DNA of 64,000 bases from Cupriavidus pampae (GCF_914271485.1 NZ_CAJZAG010000019.1:1-64000); one strand, 5' to 3'; numbered from the stretch's first letter, positions 23,417 through 33,530 are shown. Notes: a model not told the origin generated them from the letters alone. Program-made: numbers and translations.

Positions 23417-24037
23417 ATGGAACTCAAGCTCCTCCAGGACAATGGCCAAATCGGCGCGAGCGTTGACGCTTCGCCCGAAGTATTCGGCCGTGACTACAAC
23501 GAAGCCCTCGTTCACCAGATCGTAGTTGCTTACCAGGCCAACGCGCGTAGCGGTAACCGTAAGCAGAAGGATCGTGAAGAGGTCAAGCACACGACCAAGA
23601 AGCCTTGGCGTCAGAAGGGTACGGGCCGCGCTCGTGCCGGTATGTCTTCCTCGCCGCTGTGGCGCGGGGGCGGCCGTATCTTCCCGAATTCGCCGGAAGA
23701 GAACTTCACGCAGAAGGTCAACAAGAAGATGTTCCGTGCCGGTATGCGCTCGATTTACTCGCAGCTGGCCCGTGAAGGTCGTATCAACGTCGTGGACGGT
23801 TTCACTGTCGACGCGCCCAAGACCAAGCTCTTGGCCGACAAGTTCAAGGCCATGGGCCTGGACTCGGTGCTGATCATCACCGACAGCCTCGACGAAAACC
23901 TCTACCTGGCTTCGCGCAACCTGCCGCACGTGGCAGTTGTCGAGCCGCGCCAGGCAGATCCGCTCTCGCTCGTGCACTACAAGAAGGTGCTCGTGACGAA
24001 GGCGGCTGTCGCGCAGATCGAGGAGTTGCTCAAATGA
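23417..24037 (+). CDS. rplD: 50S ribosomal protein L4
   Basis: L4 lines the peptide exit tunnel and in E. coli represses its own operon. The 206-residue product has the tunnel loop region KPWRQKGTGRARAGMSSSP near residue 60 followed by a RGGGRIFPN segment, and the C-terminal globular part ending AAVAQIEELLK. It overlaps rplW by four bases (ATGA), indicating translational coupling. Confidence 0.97.
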   Translation: MELKLLQDNGQIGASVDASPEVFGRDYNEALVHQIVVAYQANARSGNRKQKDREEVKHTTKKPWRQKGTGRARAGMSSSPLWRGGGRIFPNSPEENFTQKVNKKMFRAGMRSIYSQLAREGRINVVDGFTVDAPKTKLLADKFKAMGLDSVLIITDSLDENLYLASRNLPHVAVVEPRQADPLSLVHYKKVLVTKAAVAQIEELLK

Positions 24038-24348
24038 CGCAAGTAGCCAAGAACGATCATCGTTTGATGCAGGTGCTGCTCGCGCCGGTGGTTTCCGAAA
24101 AGGCAACCCTGGTCGCCGACAAGAATGAACAAGTGGTGTTCGAAGTGGCCCGCGATGCTAACAAGCTCGAGGTAAAGGCCGCCGTAGAACTGCTGTTCAA
24201 GGTCGAGGTGCAGTCCGTTCAGATCCTGAACCAGAAGGGTAAGCAAAAGCGTTTCGGTCGCTTCATGGGTCGTCGTAACCATGTGAAGAAGGCCTACGTT
24301 TCGCTGAAGCCGGGTCAGGAAATCAATTTTGAAGCGGAGGCCAAGTAA
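24034..24348 (+). CDS. rplW: 50S ribosomal protein L23
   Basis: L23 sits at the tunnel exit and docks trigger factor and SRP. The 104-residue product has the typical LLAPVVSEKATLVADKNEQVVFEV start and the KRFGRFMGRRNHVKKAYVSL C-terminal segment. Its start overlaps the rplD stop, and rplB starts two bases after its stop. Confidence 0.97.
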   Translation: MTQVAKNDHRLMQVLLAPVVSEKATLVADKNEQVVFEVARDANKLEVKAAVELLFKVEVQSVQILNQKGKQKRFGRFMGRRNHVKKAYVSLKPGQEINFEAEAK

Positions 24349-24350
24349 TC

Positions 24351-25181
24351 ATGGCACTCGTCAAGACCAAGCCGACCTCGCCGGGTCGTCGCTCGATGGT
24401 GAAGGTCGTCAACAAGGACCTTCACAAGGGCGCCCCGCACGCTCCGCTGCTGGAAAAGCAATTCCAGAAGTCGGGTCGTAACAACAACGGTCATATCACC
24501 ACCCGTCACAAGGGCGGTGGTCATAAGCACCACTACCGTGTGGTCGACTTCAAGCGCAACGACAAGGACGGCATCCCCGCCAAGGTCGAGCGTCTGGAAT
24601 ACGATCCGAACCGCAGCGCGAACATCGCGCTCGTGCTGTTCGCCGACGGTGAGCGCCGTTACATCATCGCCACCAAGGGCATGACTGCCGGTCAGCCGCT
24701 GCTGAACGGTTCGGAAGCGCCGATCAAGGCTGGTAACAACCTGCCGATCCGCAACATTCCGGTCGGTACCACGATCAACAACGTGGAAATGCTGCCGGGC
24801 AAGGGTGCGCAAATCGCGCGCGCTGCTGGTGGTTCCGCCGTGTTGCTGGCTCGCGAAGGCGTGTACGCCCAGGTGCGTCTGCGCTCCGGTGAAGTGCGTC
24901 GCATTCATATCGAATGCCGCGCCACCATCGGTGAAGTAGGCAACGAAGAGCACAGCCTGCGTGTTATCGGCAAGGCCGGTGCAACGCGTTGGCGCGGTAT
25001 TCGCCCGACCGTCCGCGGTGTGGTGATGAACCCGGTCGACCACCCGCACGGTGGTGGTGAGGGCCGTACCGCTGCTGGTCGCGATCCGGTTTCGCCGTGG
25101 GGTACCCCGGCTAAGGGTTACCGCACCCGCAGCAACAAGCGCACTGCCAGCATGATCGTGCAGAAGCGCCACAAGCGTTAA
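24351..25181 (+). CDS. rplB: 50S ribosomal protein L2
   Basis: L2 binds 23S rRNA domain IV and is needed for subunit joining and peptidyl transfer. The 276-residue product has GRNNNGHITTRHKGGGHK near residue 43 and the highly conserved VVMNPVDHPHGGGEGRT near residue 224, which contains the key histidine. It ends in a basic tail and is followed 22 bases later by rpsS with a GGAGCTAA site. Confidence 0.98.
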   Translation: MALVKTKPTSPGRRSMVKVVNKDLHKGAPHAPLLEKQFQKSGRNNNGHITTRHKGGGHKHHYRVVDFKRNDKDGIPAKVERLEYDPNRSANIALVLFADGERRYIIATKGMTAGQPLLNGSEAPIKAGNNLPIRNIPVGTTINNVEMLPGKGAQIARAAGGSAVLLAREGVYAQVRLRSGEVRRIHIECRATIGEVGNEEHSLRVIGKAGATRWRGIRPTVRGVVMNPVDHPHGGGEGRTAAGRDPVSPWGTPAKGYRTRSNKRTASMIVQKRHKR

Positions 25182-25203
25182 TCGGTAGGTAGGAGCTAAA
25201 GAT

Positions 25204-25479
25204 ATGACTCGTTCCGCAAAAAAGGGTCCGTTCTGCGACGCCCACCTGCTGAAGAAGGTGGAAACCGCAGTTAGCGGCAAGGACAAGAAGCCCATTAAGA
25301 CGTGGTCGCGCCGCTCGACCATCATGCCGGACTTCATCGGTCTGACGATCGCCGTGCACAACGGCCGTCAACACGTGCCGGTGTATGTGACGGAAAACAT
25401 GGTTGGCCACAAGCTCGGCGAATTTGCGCTCACGCGTACGTTCAAGGGCCACGCGGCTGACAAGAAAGCGAAGAGGTAA
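25204..25479 (+). CDS. rpsS: 30S ribosomal protein S19
   Basis: S19 forms a heterodimer with S13 in the 30S head and contacts the A-site tRNA. The 91-residue product has the canonical TRSAKKGPFCDAHLLKKVE start and the conserved RSTIMPDFIGLTIAVHNGR segment near residue 39. Length and position between rplB and rplV are standard. Confidence 0.98.
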   Translation: MTRSAKKGPFCDAHLLKKVETAVSGKDKKPIKTWSRRSTIMPDFIGLTIAVHNGRQHVPVYVTENMVGHKLGEFALTRTFKGHAADKKAKR

Positions 25480-25489
25480 GGGGCCCATC

Positions 25490-25819
25490 ATGGAAGTGAA
25501 AGCGATTCATCGCGGTGCCCGCATCTCCGCCCAGAAGACGCGTCTGGTTGCTGACCAGATCCGTGGTCTGCCGATCGAGCGCGCGCTCAACGTCCTGACG
25601 TTCAGCCCGAAGAAGGCCGCCGGGATTGTGAAGAAGGTGGTCGAATCGGCCATCGCCAACGCTGAGCACAACGAAGGTGCCGACATCGACGAACTGAAGG
25701 TCAAATCGATCTTCATCGACAAGGCAACCTCGCTCAAGCGCTTCACGGCACGGGCAAAGGGCCGCGGCAACCGCATCGAGAAACAAACCTGTCACATCAC
25801 TGTGACGCTCGGCAACTAA
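25490..25819 (+). CDS. rplV: 50S ribosomal protein L22
   Basis: L22 spans the exit tunnel with a long beta-hairpin and is a site of macrolide-resistance changes. The 109-residue product starts at ATG 25490 after AGGGGCCC, giving MEVKAIHRGARISAQKTRLV; an earlier in-frame ATG lies inside rpsS and is rejected. The hairpin FTARAKGRGNRIEKQTCHIT near residue 83 has the wild-type length. Confidence 0.97.
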   Translation: MEVKAIHRGARISAQKTRLVADQIRGLPIERALNVLTFSPKKAAGIVKKVVESAIANAEHNEGADIDELKVKSIFIDKATSLKRFTARAKGRGNRIEKQTCHITVTLGN

Positions 25820-25828
25820 GGAGTCACG

Positions 25829-26623
25829 ATGGGACAGAAGATTCATCCGACTGGCTTCCGTCTGGCCGTCAGCCGTAACTGGGCTTCGCGTTGGTACGCC
25901 AACAACACGAAGTTCGCCGGCATGCTGAAAGAAGACATCGAAGTTCGTGAGTTTCTGAAGAAGAAGCTCAAGAACGCTTCGGTTGGCCGCGTCGTGATCG
26001 AGCGCCCTGCCCGCAATGCACGTCTCACCATCTATAGCTCGCGTCCGGGCGTGGTGATCGGCAAGAAGGGTGAGGACATCGAACTGCTCAAGGCCGAGCT
26101 GCAACGTCGCATGGGTGTGCCCGTGCACGTGAACATCGAGGAAATCCGCAAGCCGGAAACCGATGCGCAGCTGATCGCCGACTCGATCACCCAGCAGCTC
26201 GAGCGCCGTATCATGTTCCGCCGCGCAATGAAACGCGCGATGCAGAACGCGATGCGCCTCGGTGCCCAGGGCATCAAGATCATGAGCTCGGGTCGTCTGA
26301 ACGGCATCGAAATCGCACGTACCGAGTGGTACCGCGAGGGCCGTGTGCCCCTGCACACCCTGCGTGCGGACATCGACTACGGCTTCTCCGAAGCAGAAAC
26401 CACCTACGGCATCATCGGTGTCAAGGTGTGGGTCTACAAGGGAGACCACCTGGGTCGCAACGATGCGCCCGTGGTGGAAGAGCCGCAAGACGAGCGCCGT
26501 CGTCGTCCGGCACGTCCGGAAGGCCGTCGCCGTGATGGCGATCGTCCGGCGGGCAACCGCCGCGGTGGCCCCGGTGCTGGTCGCCGCGCTGCGCCTGGCG
26601 CAGATGCGAAGAGTGGAGAATAA
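25829..26623 (+). CDS. rpsC: 30S ribosomal protein S3
   Basis: S3 guards the mRNA entry tunnel and has helicase-assisting basic residues. The 264-residue product has a KH domain with [14 protein letters not shown] near residue 72 and the S3 C-terminal domain ([20 protein letters not shown]). The final 45 residues form an arginine/glycine-rich basic extension, longer than in E. coli (233 residues) but common in Burkholderiales. Confidence 0.97.
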
Positions 26624-26625
26624 CA

Positions 26626-27042
26626 ATGCTGCAACCCAAGCGCAGAAAGTATCGCAAGGAGCAGAAAGGCCGCAACACGGGTAAAGCTACCCGTGGCAAC
26701 GCCGTGTCTTTCGGCGAATTCGGCCTGAAGGCCATGGGCCGCGGTCGTCTGACCGCGCGCCAGATCGAATCGGCCCGTCGTGCGATGACCCGTCACATCA
26801 AGCGTGGCGGTCGCATCTGGATCCGGATTTTCCCGGACAAGCCGATTTCGAAGAAGCCCGCTGAAGTCCGTATGGGTAACGGTAAGGGCAATCCGGAGTA
26901 CTACGTGGCTGAGATTCAGCCGGGCAAGATGCTGTACGAAATGGATGGTGTGAGCGAAGAGCTGGCACGTGAGGCGTTCCGCCTGGCTGCCGCCAAGCTG
27001 CCGATCGCCACCAATTTCGTTGTGCGTCAGGTCGGGACGTAA
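26626..27042 (+). CDS. rplP: 50S ribosomal protein L16
   Basis: L16 organises the tRNA-binding region of the 50S subunit and is a late assembly protein. The 138-residue product begins [19 protein letters not shown] and has the conserved loop [25 protein letters not shown] (motif split near residue 62), including the site hydroxylated in some bacteria. It starts three bases after the rpsC stop, whose end carries its ribosome-binding site. Confidence 0.97.
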
Positions 27043-27053
27043 GGAGAGCAGGG

Positions 27054-27248
27054 ATGAAAGCATCCGAACTTCGCGGCAAGGACGCCGCCGGGCTGAACCA
27101 GGAGCTCTCCGAGCTGCTGAAGGCCCAATTTAGCCTGCGCATGCAAAAGGCCACCCAACAGCTGCAGAACACCAGCCAGCTGAAGAAGGTGCGCAAGGAC
27201 ATCGCGCGGGTGCAAACCGTGCTGAATGAGAAGGCAAGCTCGAAATGA
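27054..27248 (+). CDS. rpmC: 50S ribosomal protein L29
   Basis: L29 is a small alpha-helical hairpin next to L23 at the tunnel exit. The 64-residue product has MKASELRGKDAAGLNQELSE and the helix pair ending LKKVRKDIARVQTVLNEK. AGGAGAG precedes the start, and its stop overlaps the rpsQ start by four bases. Confidence 0.97.
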   Translation: MKASELRGKDAAGLNQELSELLKAQFSLRMQKATQQLQNTSQLKKVRKDIARVQTVLNEKASSK

Positions 27249-27523
27249 CTGAAACTGCAAAAACGGAATCGTCGCTTCGCCGCACGCTGGTTGGCCGGGT
27301 TGTGAGCGACAAGATGGACAAGACCGTAACGGTCCTGATCGAAAACCGCGTCAAGCACCCGCTGTATGGCAAGTACGTGCTGCGTTCGAAGAAGTACCAC
27401 GCACACGACGAAGCCAACCAGTACAAGGAAGGCGACAAGGTCGAAATCCAGGAAACGCGTCCGCTCTCGCGGACCAAGTCCTGGGTGGTTTCCCGGCTGG
27501 TAGAAGCGGCGCGCGTCATCTAA
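27245..27523 (+). CDS. rpsQ: 30S ribosomal protein S17
   Basis: S17 is a primary 16S rRNA-binding protein with an OB-fold. The 92-residue product contains RTLVGRVVSDKMDKTVTVLI near residue 13 and the HPLYGKYVLRSKKYHAHDE loop. It starts within the rpmC stop (ATGA) and is the last gene of the S10 operon, before a new promoter for the spc operon. Confidence 0.97.
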   Translation: MTETAKTESSLRRTLVGRVVSDKMDKTVTVLIENRVKHPLYGKYVLRSKKYHAHDEANQYKEGDKVEIQETRPLSRTKSWVVSRLVEAARVI

Positions 27524-27544
27524 GAACAACGTTCTCAGATTGAC

Positions 27545-27581
27545 TTGCAAGGTCCAGGGTTATGTTGCTATAATCCTGGAC
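27545..27581 (+). promoter_or_regulatory. spc operon promoter with a dyad around the -10 box
   Basis: TTGCAA (27545-27550), an 18-base spacer and an extended -10 TGCTATAAT (27566-27574) form a strong sigma-70 promoter. GTCCAGG (27552-27558) and CCTGGAC (27575-27581) are perfect inverted repeats flanking the -10 box. The rest of 27524-27803 has a 10-base direct repeat GACCGACGGG (27741-27750 and 27760-27769) and no gene that I can support. The promoter gives rplN a leader of about 220 bases. Confidence 0.85.
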
Positions 27582-27803
27582 TTCCGCTTTATTGCGCCCG
27601 CCCAAGCAGTACCAACCAGGTGGGCCTGTAAAGCGAAACCCGCCCAGATGATGTTGCCGTAGCTGTTCAGCGGATCGCGTCGTCTGGTGACTACCGACTT
27701 CAAAGTTGATCAACCCAAGCGGTTCTGGCGCAAAGCCTTGGACCGACGGGACCAAGACTGACCGACGGGCTCGCCTGACGGATTAAGTTGGGAAGATAAC
27801 ACC

Positions 27804-28172
27804 ATGATTCAGACAGAAAGCCGGCTCGAAGTGGCCGATAACACTGGTGCGCGCGAAGTACTGTGCATCAAAGTGCTGGGTGGGTCCAAGCGCCGCTATG
27901 CGAGCGTGGGCGACATCATCAAGGTGACCGTGAAGGACGCAGCGCCGCGCGGTCGCGTAAAGAAGGGCGATATTTACAACGCCGTTGTCGTGCGCACCGC
28001 CAAGGGCGTGCGTCGCGCTGACGGTTCGCTCGTCAAGTTCGACGGCAATGCCGCCGTCCTGCTGAACACCAAGCTCGAGCCGATCGGCACCCGCATCTTC
28101 GGGCCGGTGACTCGTGAACTCCGTACCGAGCGCTTCATGAAGATCGTGTCGCTCGCTCCGGAAGTGCTGTAA
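27804..28172 (+). CDS. rplN: 50S ribosomal protein L14
   Basis: L14 lies at the subunit interface and binds the silencing factor RsfS. The 122-residue product has MIQTESRLEVADNTGAREVL and the conserved FGPVTRELRTERFMKIVSLA C-terminus. It is the first gene of the spc operon behind a long leader and promoter, and is followed 9 bases later by rplX with AAGGAG. Confidence 0.98.
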   Translation: MIQTESRLEVADNTGAREVLCIKVLGGSKRRYASVGDIIKVTVKDAAPRGRVKKGDIYNAVVVRTAKGVRRADGSLVKFDGNAAVLLNTKLEPIGTRIFGPVTRELRTERFMKIVSLAPEVL

Positions 28173-28181
28173 GGAGCCGAC

Positions 28182-28490
28182 ATGAACAAGATTCGCAAAG
28201 GCGATGAGGTCATCGTGCTGACCGGCAAGGACAAGGGCAAGCGCGGTACCGTGCAAGCTATCCTCGGCGAGAAGCTCGCAGTGGAAGGCGTGAACGTCGC
28301 GAAGAAGCACGCTCGCCCGAACCCGATGCTGGGCACTACTGGTGGTGTGGTCGATAAGGTCATGCCGCTGCATATTTCCAACGTTGCGCTCGTGGATGCC
28401 AATGGCAAGCCGTCGCGCGTCGGCATCAAGGTGGAAGACGGTAAGCGCGTGCGCTTCCTGAAGACCACTGGCGCCGTCGTCGCTGCTTGA
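28182..28490 (+). CDS. rplX: 50S ribosomal protein L24
   Basis: L24 initiates 50S assembly. The 102-residue product has a KOW motif (IRKGDEVIVLTGKDKGKRG, residues 3-21) and the conserved NPMLGTTGGVVDKVMPLHIS segment. It sits between rplN and rplE in the normal spc order. Confidence 0.97.
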   Translation: MNKIRKGDEVIVLTGKDKGKRGTVQAILGEKLAVEGVNVAKKHARPNPMLGTTGGVVDKVMPLHISNVALVDANGKPSRVGIKVEDGKRVRFLKTTGAVVAA

Positions 28491-28515
28491 TTCTGGGCAC
28501 GCATAGGAGTTGAGC

Positions 28516-29058
28516 ATGGCAGCACGTCTGCAAGAGTTTTACAAAGAGAAGGTTGTACCGAAGCTGATCGAGCAATTCGGCTACAAGTCGGTCATGGAAG
28601 TGCCGCGCATCACCAAGATCACCCTGAACATGGGTCTTGGCGAAGCCATCAATGACAAGAAGGTCATTGAGCTGGCCGTGGGCGACCTGACGAAGATCGC
28701 TGGTCAAAAACCCGTGGTGACGAAGGCCAAGAAGGCAATCGCCGGCTTCAAGATTCGCCAGGGCTATCCGATCGGTGCGATGGTGACCCTGCGCGGTGAG
28801 CGCATGTTCGAATTTCTCGATCGTTTCGTGACCGTGGCACTGCCGCGCGTTCGTGACTTCCGTGGTGTGTCGGGCCGTTCGTTCGATGGTCGTGGCAACT
28901 ACAACATCGGTGTGAAAGAGCAGATCATTTTCCCCGAAATCGAGTACGACAAGATCGACGCACTGCGTGGTCTGAACATCAGCATCACGACGACGGCGAA
29001 GAACGACGAAGAAGCCAAGGCGCTTCTCGGTGCGTTCAAGTTCCCGTTCCGTAATTAA
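28516..29058 (+). CDS. rplE: 50S ribosomal protein L5
   Basis: L5 binds 5S rRNA and the P-site tRNA. The 180-residue product starts at ATG 28516, six bases after AGGAG, giving MAARLQEFYKEKVVP; an in-frame TTG at 28510 overlaps the spacing and is rejected. It has PRITKITLNMGLGEAINDKK near residue 31 and the RDFRGVSGRSFDGRGNYNIG segment. In E. coli, S8 represses the spc operon by binding near the rplE start. Confidence 0.97.
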   Translation: MAARLQEFYKEKVVPKLIEQFGYKSVMEVPRITKITLNMGLGEAINDKKVIELAVGDLTKIAGQKPVVTKAKKAIAGFKIRQGYPIGAMVTLRGERMFEFLDRFVTVALPRVRDFRGVSGRSFDGRGNYNIGVKEQIIFPEIEYDKIDALRGLNISITTTAKNDEEAKALLGAFKFPFRN

Positions 29059-29067
29059 GGGGTAACC

Positions 29068-29373
29068 GTGGCTAAACTGGCTCTGATTGAACGTGAGAAG
29101 AAGCGCGCAAAGCTCGTGGCGAAGTTCGCCCCGAAGCGCGCTGCCCTCAAGGCCATCATCGACGACCAAGAAAAGTCGGAAGAAGAGCGTTATCTGGCGC
29201 GTCTCGAGCTGCAACAGCTCCCGCGCAACGCGAATCCGACCCGTCAGCGCAACCGTTGCGCGATCACCGGTCGTCCCCGCGGCACCTTCCGCAAGTTTGG
29301 CCTGGCGCGTAACAAGATCCGCGAGATCGCCTTCAAGGGCGAAATTCCGGGTCTGACGAAAGCCAGCTGGTAA
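29068..29373 (+). CDS. rpsN: 30S ribosomal protein S14 (zinc-free type)
   Basis: S14 helps assemble the 30S head. The 101-residue product starts at GTG 29068 behind AAGGGGTAAC and has the C-terminal RQRNRCAITGRPRGTFRKFG motif. It lacks the two CxxC pairs of the short zinc form, so it is the long C-minus version, consistent with its length. Confidence 0.97.
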   Translation: MAKLALIEREKKRAKLVAKFAPKRAALKAIIDDQEKSEEERYLARLELQQLPRNANPTRQRNRCAITGRPRGTFRKFGLARNKIREIAFKGEIPGLTKASW

Positions 29374-29400
29374 TTACGCACAGGCTACAGGAGAAACAGT

Positions 29401-29796
29401 ATGAGCATGAGCGATCCGATCGCCGATATGCTGACGCGCATCCGCAACGCTCAAGGCGTGCAGAAGGCGTCCGTTGTCATGCCCTCGTCGAAGCTGAAAG
29501 CAGCGATCGCCAAGGTCCTGAAGGACGAAGGCTATATCGATGACTTCGCTGTCCAGGAAGATGGCGGCAAGGCACAACTGACTATCGGTCTCAAGTACTA
29601 CGCCGGCCGTCCGGTCATCGAGCGCATTGAACGCGTGTCGAAGCCCGGTCTGCGCGTGTACAAGGGCCGTACCGACATTCCCCAGGTGATGAACGGCCTC
29701 GGCGTAGCGATCATCTCGACCCCCCAGGGTCTGATGACCGACCGCAAGGCACGTGCCACCGGCGTGGGCGGCGAAGTTCTTTGCTACGTCGCTTAA
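29401..29796 (+). CDS. rpsH: 30S ribosomal protein S8
   Basis: S8 binds the central domain of 16S rRNA and in E. coli represses the spc operon. The 131-residue product has MSDPIADMLTRIRNAQ at the N-terminus and the rRNA-binding C-terminal motif ISTPQGLMTDRKARATGVGG. ACAGGAGAAAC precedes ATG 29401. An AAGGAGGAACC site for rplF follows its stop. Confidence 0.98.
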   Translation: MSMSDPIADMLTRIRNAQGVQKASVVMPSSKLKAAIAKVLKDEGYIDDFAVQEDGGKAQLTIGLKYYAGRPVIERIERVSKPGLRVYKGRTDIPQVMNGLGVAIISTPQGLMTDRKARATGVGGEVLCYVA

Positions 29797-29805
29797 GGAG
29801 GAACC

Positions 29806-30339
29806 ATGTCCCGTGTAGGTAAGGCTCCCATCGCGCTGCCGAAAGGCGCGGAAGTGAATGTGGCAGGCGGCGTGCTCTCCGTAAAGGGCCCGCTTGGTAC
29901 GCTGTCGCAAGAGATTCACGGTCTGGTGAAGGCTAATGTCGAAAACGACACGCTGACCTTCGCACCGGCCGACGAGTCGCGTGAAGCAAACGCCCTGCAA
30001 GGCACCATGCGCGCCCTGGCGGCAAACATGGTCAAGGGCGTGACCACCGGTTTCGAGCGCAAGCTCACCCTGGTCGGCGTGGGCTATCGTGCCCAGCTGC
30101 AGGGTAGCGCGCTGAAGCTCCAGCTTGGTTTCTCGCACGACGTGATCCATGAGATGCCGGCCGGCGTAAAGGCGGAAACGCCGACGCAGACCGAGATCAT
30201 CATCAAGGGTGCGGACAAGCAGAAAGTCGGTCAGGTTGCCGCGGAAGTTCGCGCGTACCGTCCGCCTGAGCCCTATAAGGGCAAGGGTGTTCGTTACGCC
30301 GACGAGCGTGTCCTCCTGAAGGAAACCAAGAAGAAGTAA
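29806..30339 (+). CDS. rplF: 50S ribosomal protein L6
   Basis: L6 sits near the sarcin-ricin loop and is needed late in 50S assembly. The 177-residue product begins MSRVGKAPIALPKGAEV and ends with the conserved VRAYRPPEPYKGKGVRYADE. The AAGGAGG site before it matches the anti-Shine-Dalgarno closely. rplR follows within 12 bases. Confidence 0.98.
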   Translation: MSRVGKAPIALPKGAEVNVAGGVLSVKGPLGTLSQEIHGLVKANVENDTLTFAPADESREANALQGTMRALAANMVKGVTTGFERKLTLVGVGYRAQLQGSALKLQLGFSHDVIHEMPAGVKAETPTQTEIIIKGADKQKVGQVAAEVRAYRPPEPYKGKGVRYADERVLLKETKKK

Positions 30340-30350
30340 GGGGTGCAATG

Positions 30351-30707
30351 ATGAACAAGAAAGACGCTCGTTTGCGCCGTGCACGTCAGACCCGCGCCAA
30401 AATCGCGGAGTTGAAGGTCAACCGTCTGACCGTGTTCCGTACGAATTCGCATATCTACGCTCAGGTCTACTCGCCGTGCGGCACCCAAGTGGTGGCGTCG
30501 GCTTCGACGGCCGAAGCAGAAGTGCGCAAGGAACTGACCGGCAACGGTGCTACCGTCGCCGCCGCCACCGTGGTTGGCAAGCGCGTCGCCGAGAAGGCGA
30601 AGGCAGCTGGCGTGGAAGTTGTTGCGTTCGATCGCGGCGGTTTCCGTTTCCACGGCCGCGTGAAGGCCCTGGCCGACGCTGCGCGCGAAGCCGGCCTGAA
30701 GTTCTAA
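30351..30707 (+). CDS. rplR: 50S ribosomal protein L18
   Basis: L18 binds 5S rRNA together with L5. The 118-residue product reads MNKKDARLRRARQTRAKI and ends FHGRVKALADAAREAGLKF. Two adjacent ATG codons (30348, 30351) are possible; the second is 7 bases from AAGGGG and gives the usual family start. The gene lies between rplF and rpsE. Confidence 0.96.
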   Translation: MNKKDARLRRARQTRAKIAELKVNRLTVFRTNSHIYAQVYSPCGTQVVASASTAEAEVRKELTGNGATVAAATVVGKRVAEKAKAAGVEVVAFDRGGFRFHGRVKALADAAREAGLKF

Positions 30708-30725
30708 GCGAGAGAGAGATACGTC

Positions 30726-31244
30726 ATGGCAAAGATGCAAGCAAAAGTCCAGCAGGACGAACGCGACGACGGCCTCCGCGAGAAGATGATCTCGGTCAAC
30801 CGCGTCACCAAGGTGGTGAAGGGCGGCCGGATTCTCGGTTTCGCCGCGCTGACCGTGGTTGGTGATGGCGATGGCCGCATCGGCATGGGCAAGGGCAAGG
30901 CGAAGGAAGTGCCCGTGGCCGTGCAGAAGGCGATGGACGAAGCCCGTCGCAAGATGGTCAAGGTCTCGCTGAAGAACGGTACGCTGCAACACGAAGTGGT
31001 TGGCAAGCACGGCGCCGCCAAGGTGCTGATGATGCCCGCGAAGGAAGGTACCGGCGTGATCGCTGGTGGCCCGATGCGCGCCATTTTCGAAGTGATGGGC
31101 GTGACGAACGTGGTCACCAAGTCGCACGGCTCGACGAACCCGTACAACATGGTTCGCGCAACTCTCGACGGTCTGCAGAAGATGAGCACGCCGAGCGAGA
31201 TCGCTGCGAAGCGCGGCAAGTCGGTCGAAGACATCCTCGGTTAA
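30726..31244 (+). CDS. rpsE: 30S ribosomal protein S5
   Basis: S5 takes part in decoding accuracy and mRNA unwinding. The 172-residue product has [19 protein letters not shown] near residue 18, [18 protein letters not shown] near residue 57 and [16 protein letters not shown] near the C-terminus. GAGAGAGAT lies before ATG. The spectinomycin-binding loop (VTKVVKGGR) appears wild type. Confidence 0.98.
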
Positions 31245-31254
31245 GGTGAACGAA

Positions 31255-31437
31255 ATGTCGCAGAAAACCGTAAAAGTGCAACTCGTGCGCAGCCTGATCG
31301 GCACGCGCGAAGATCATCGCGCAACCGTCCGTGGCCTGGGCCTGCGCCGAATCAATTCGGTGTCGGAACTGCAGGACACGCCCGCCGTGCGCGGCATGAT
31401 CAACAAGGTCTCGTACCTGGTCAAGGTTCTGGCCTGA
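31255..31437 (+). CDS. rpmD: 50S ribosomal protein L30
   Basis: L30 is a small 50S protein. The 60-residue product starts at ATG 31255 ([17 protein letters not shown]) with AAGGTG about 6 bases upstream; a GTG at 31246 is in frame but would overlap that site. It contains [20 protein letters not shown]. Standard position between rpsE and rplO. Confidence 0.95.
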
Positions 31438-31459
31438 TACCGGGAACTCGGAGAGCAAC

Positions 31460-31894
31460 ATGCAACTGAACAACCTGAAACCGGCCGCCGGTTCGAAGCA
31501 CGCCAAGCGTCGCGTCGGCCGCGGTATCGGCTCCGGCCTGGGCAAGACCGCCGGTCGTGGTCACAAGGGTCAGAAGTCGCGCTCGGGCGGCTTCCACAAG
31601 GTCGGCTTCGAAGGCGGTCAAATGCCGCTGTATCGTCGTCTGCCGAAGCGTGGTTTTACCTCGCTGACCAAGGCGTTCAACGCCGAGGTGACCCTGCGCG
31701 ACATCGAGCGTCTGGAAGCTGCTGAAGTGGACCTTCTGGTCCTGAAGCAGGCCGGCCTCGTGGGCGAGCTGGTCAAGAACGCGAAGGTGATCAAGGCTGG
31801 CGAGCTGACCCGCAAGGTCACGATCAAGGGTCTGGGCGCCACTGCTGGTGCCAAGGCCGCGATCGAAGCCGCTGGCGGCCAGATCGCCGAGTAA
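31460..31894 (+). CDS. rplO: 50S ribosomal protein L15
   Basis: L15 is a late-assembly 50S protein. The 144-residue product begins MQLNNLKPAAGSKHAKRRVG and has the glycine/arginine-rich GKTAGRGHKGQKSRSGG extension near residue 31 and GGQMPLYRRLPKRGF near residue 52. CGGAGAGCAAC precedes it. It is followed 48 bases later by secY. Confidence 0.98.
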   Translation: MQLNNLKPAAGSKHAKRRVGRGIGSGLGKTAGRGHKGQKSRSGGFHKVGFEGGQMPLYRRLPKRGFTSLTKAFNAEVTLRDIERLEAAEVDLLVLKQAGLVGELVKNAKVIKAGELTRKVTIKGLGATAGAKAAIEAAGGQIAE

Positions 31895-31942
31895 TTAGCA
31901 GCAGCCATCGCAGCAGGACGCGAGTCATAGTCGGAGCATCGT

Positions 31943-33286
<1,344 letters not shown>

Positions 33287-33311
33287 AGTAGGGTCAGACC
33301 AGGCTCTAGGT

Positions 33312-33530
33312 ATGGCAAAAGACGACGTCATCCAGATGCAAGGGGAGGTCCTGGAAAATCTCCCCAACGCGACGTTCCGCGTCAAGCTCGAAAATGGCCA
33401 TGTAGTGCTGGGCCACATCTCCGGCAAGATGCGAATGAACTACATCCGGATTCTTCCGGGTGACAAGGTGACCGTCGAATTGACGCCGTATGATCTGTCA
33501 CGCGCGCGCATCGTCTTCCGGACGAAGTGA
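33312..33530 (+). CDS. infA: Translation initiation factor IF-1
   Basis: IF-1 occupies the ribosomal A site during initiation. The 72-residue product is a single OB-fold: MAKDDVIQMQGEVLENLPNA at the start, LENGHVVLGHISGKMRMNYI in the middle and VTVELTPYDLSRARIVFR at the end. Its place between secY and rpmJ is normal for beta-proteobacteria. Confidence 0.97.
   Translation: MAKDDVIQMQGEVLENLPNATFRVKLENGHVVLGHISGKMRMNYIRILPGDKVTVELTPYDLSRARIVFRTK

Noticed and set aside
27741..27769. 10-base direct repeat GACCGACGGG before rplN
   Set aside because: Only two copies, short and GC-rich; could be chance, so it is noted in the promoter entry but not reported separately.
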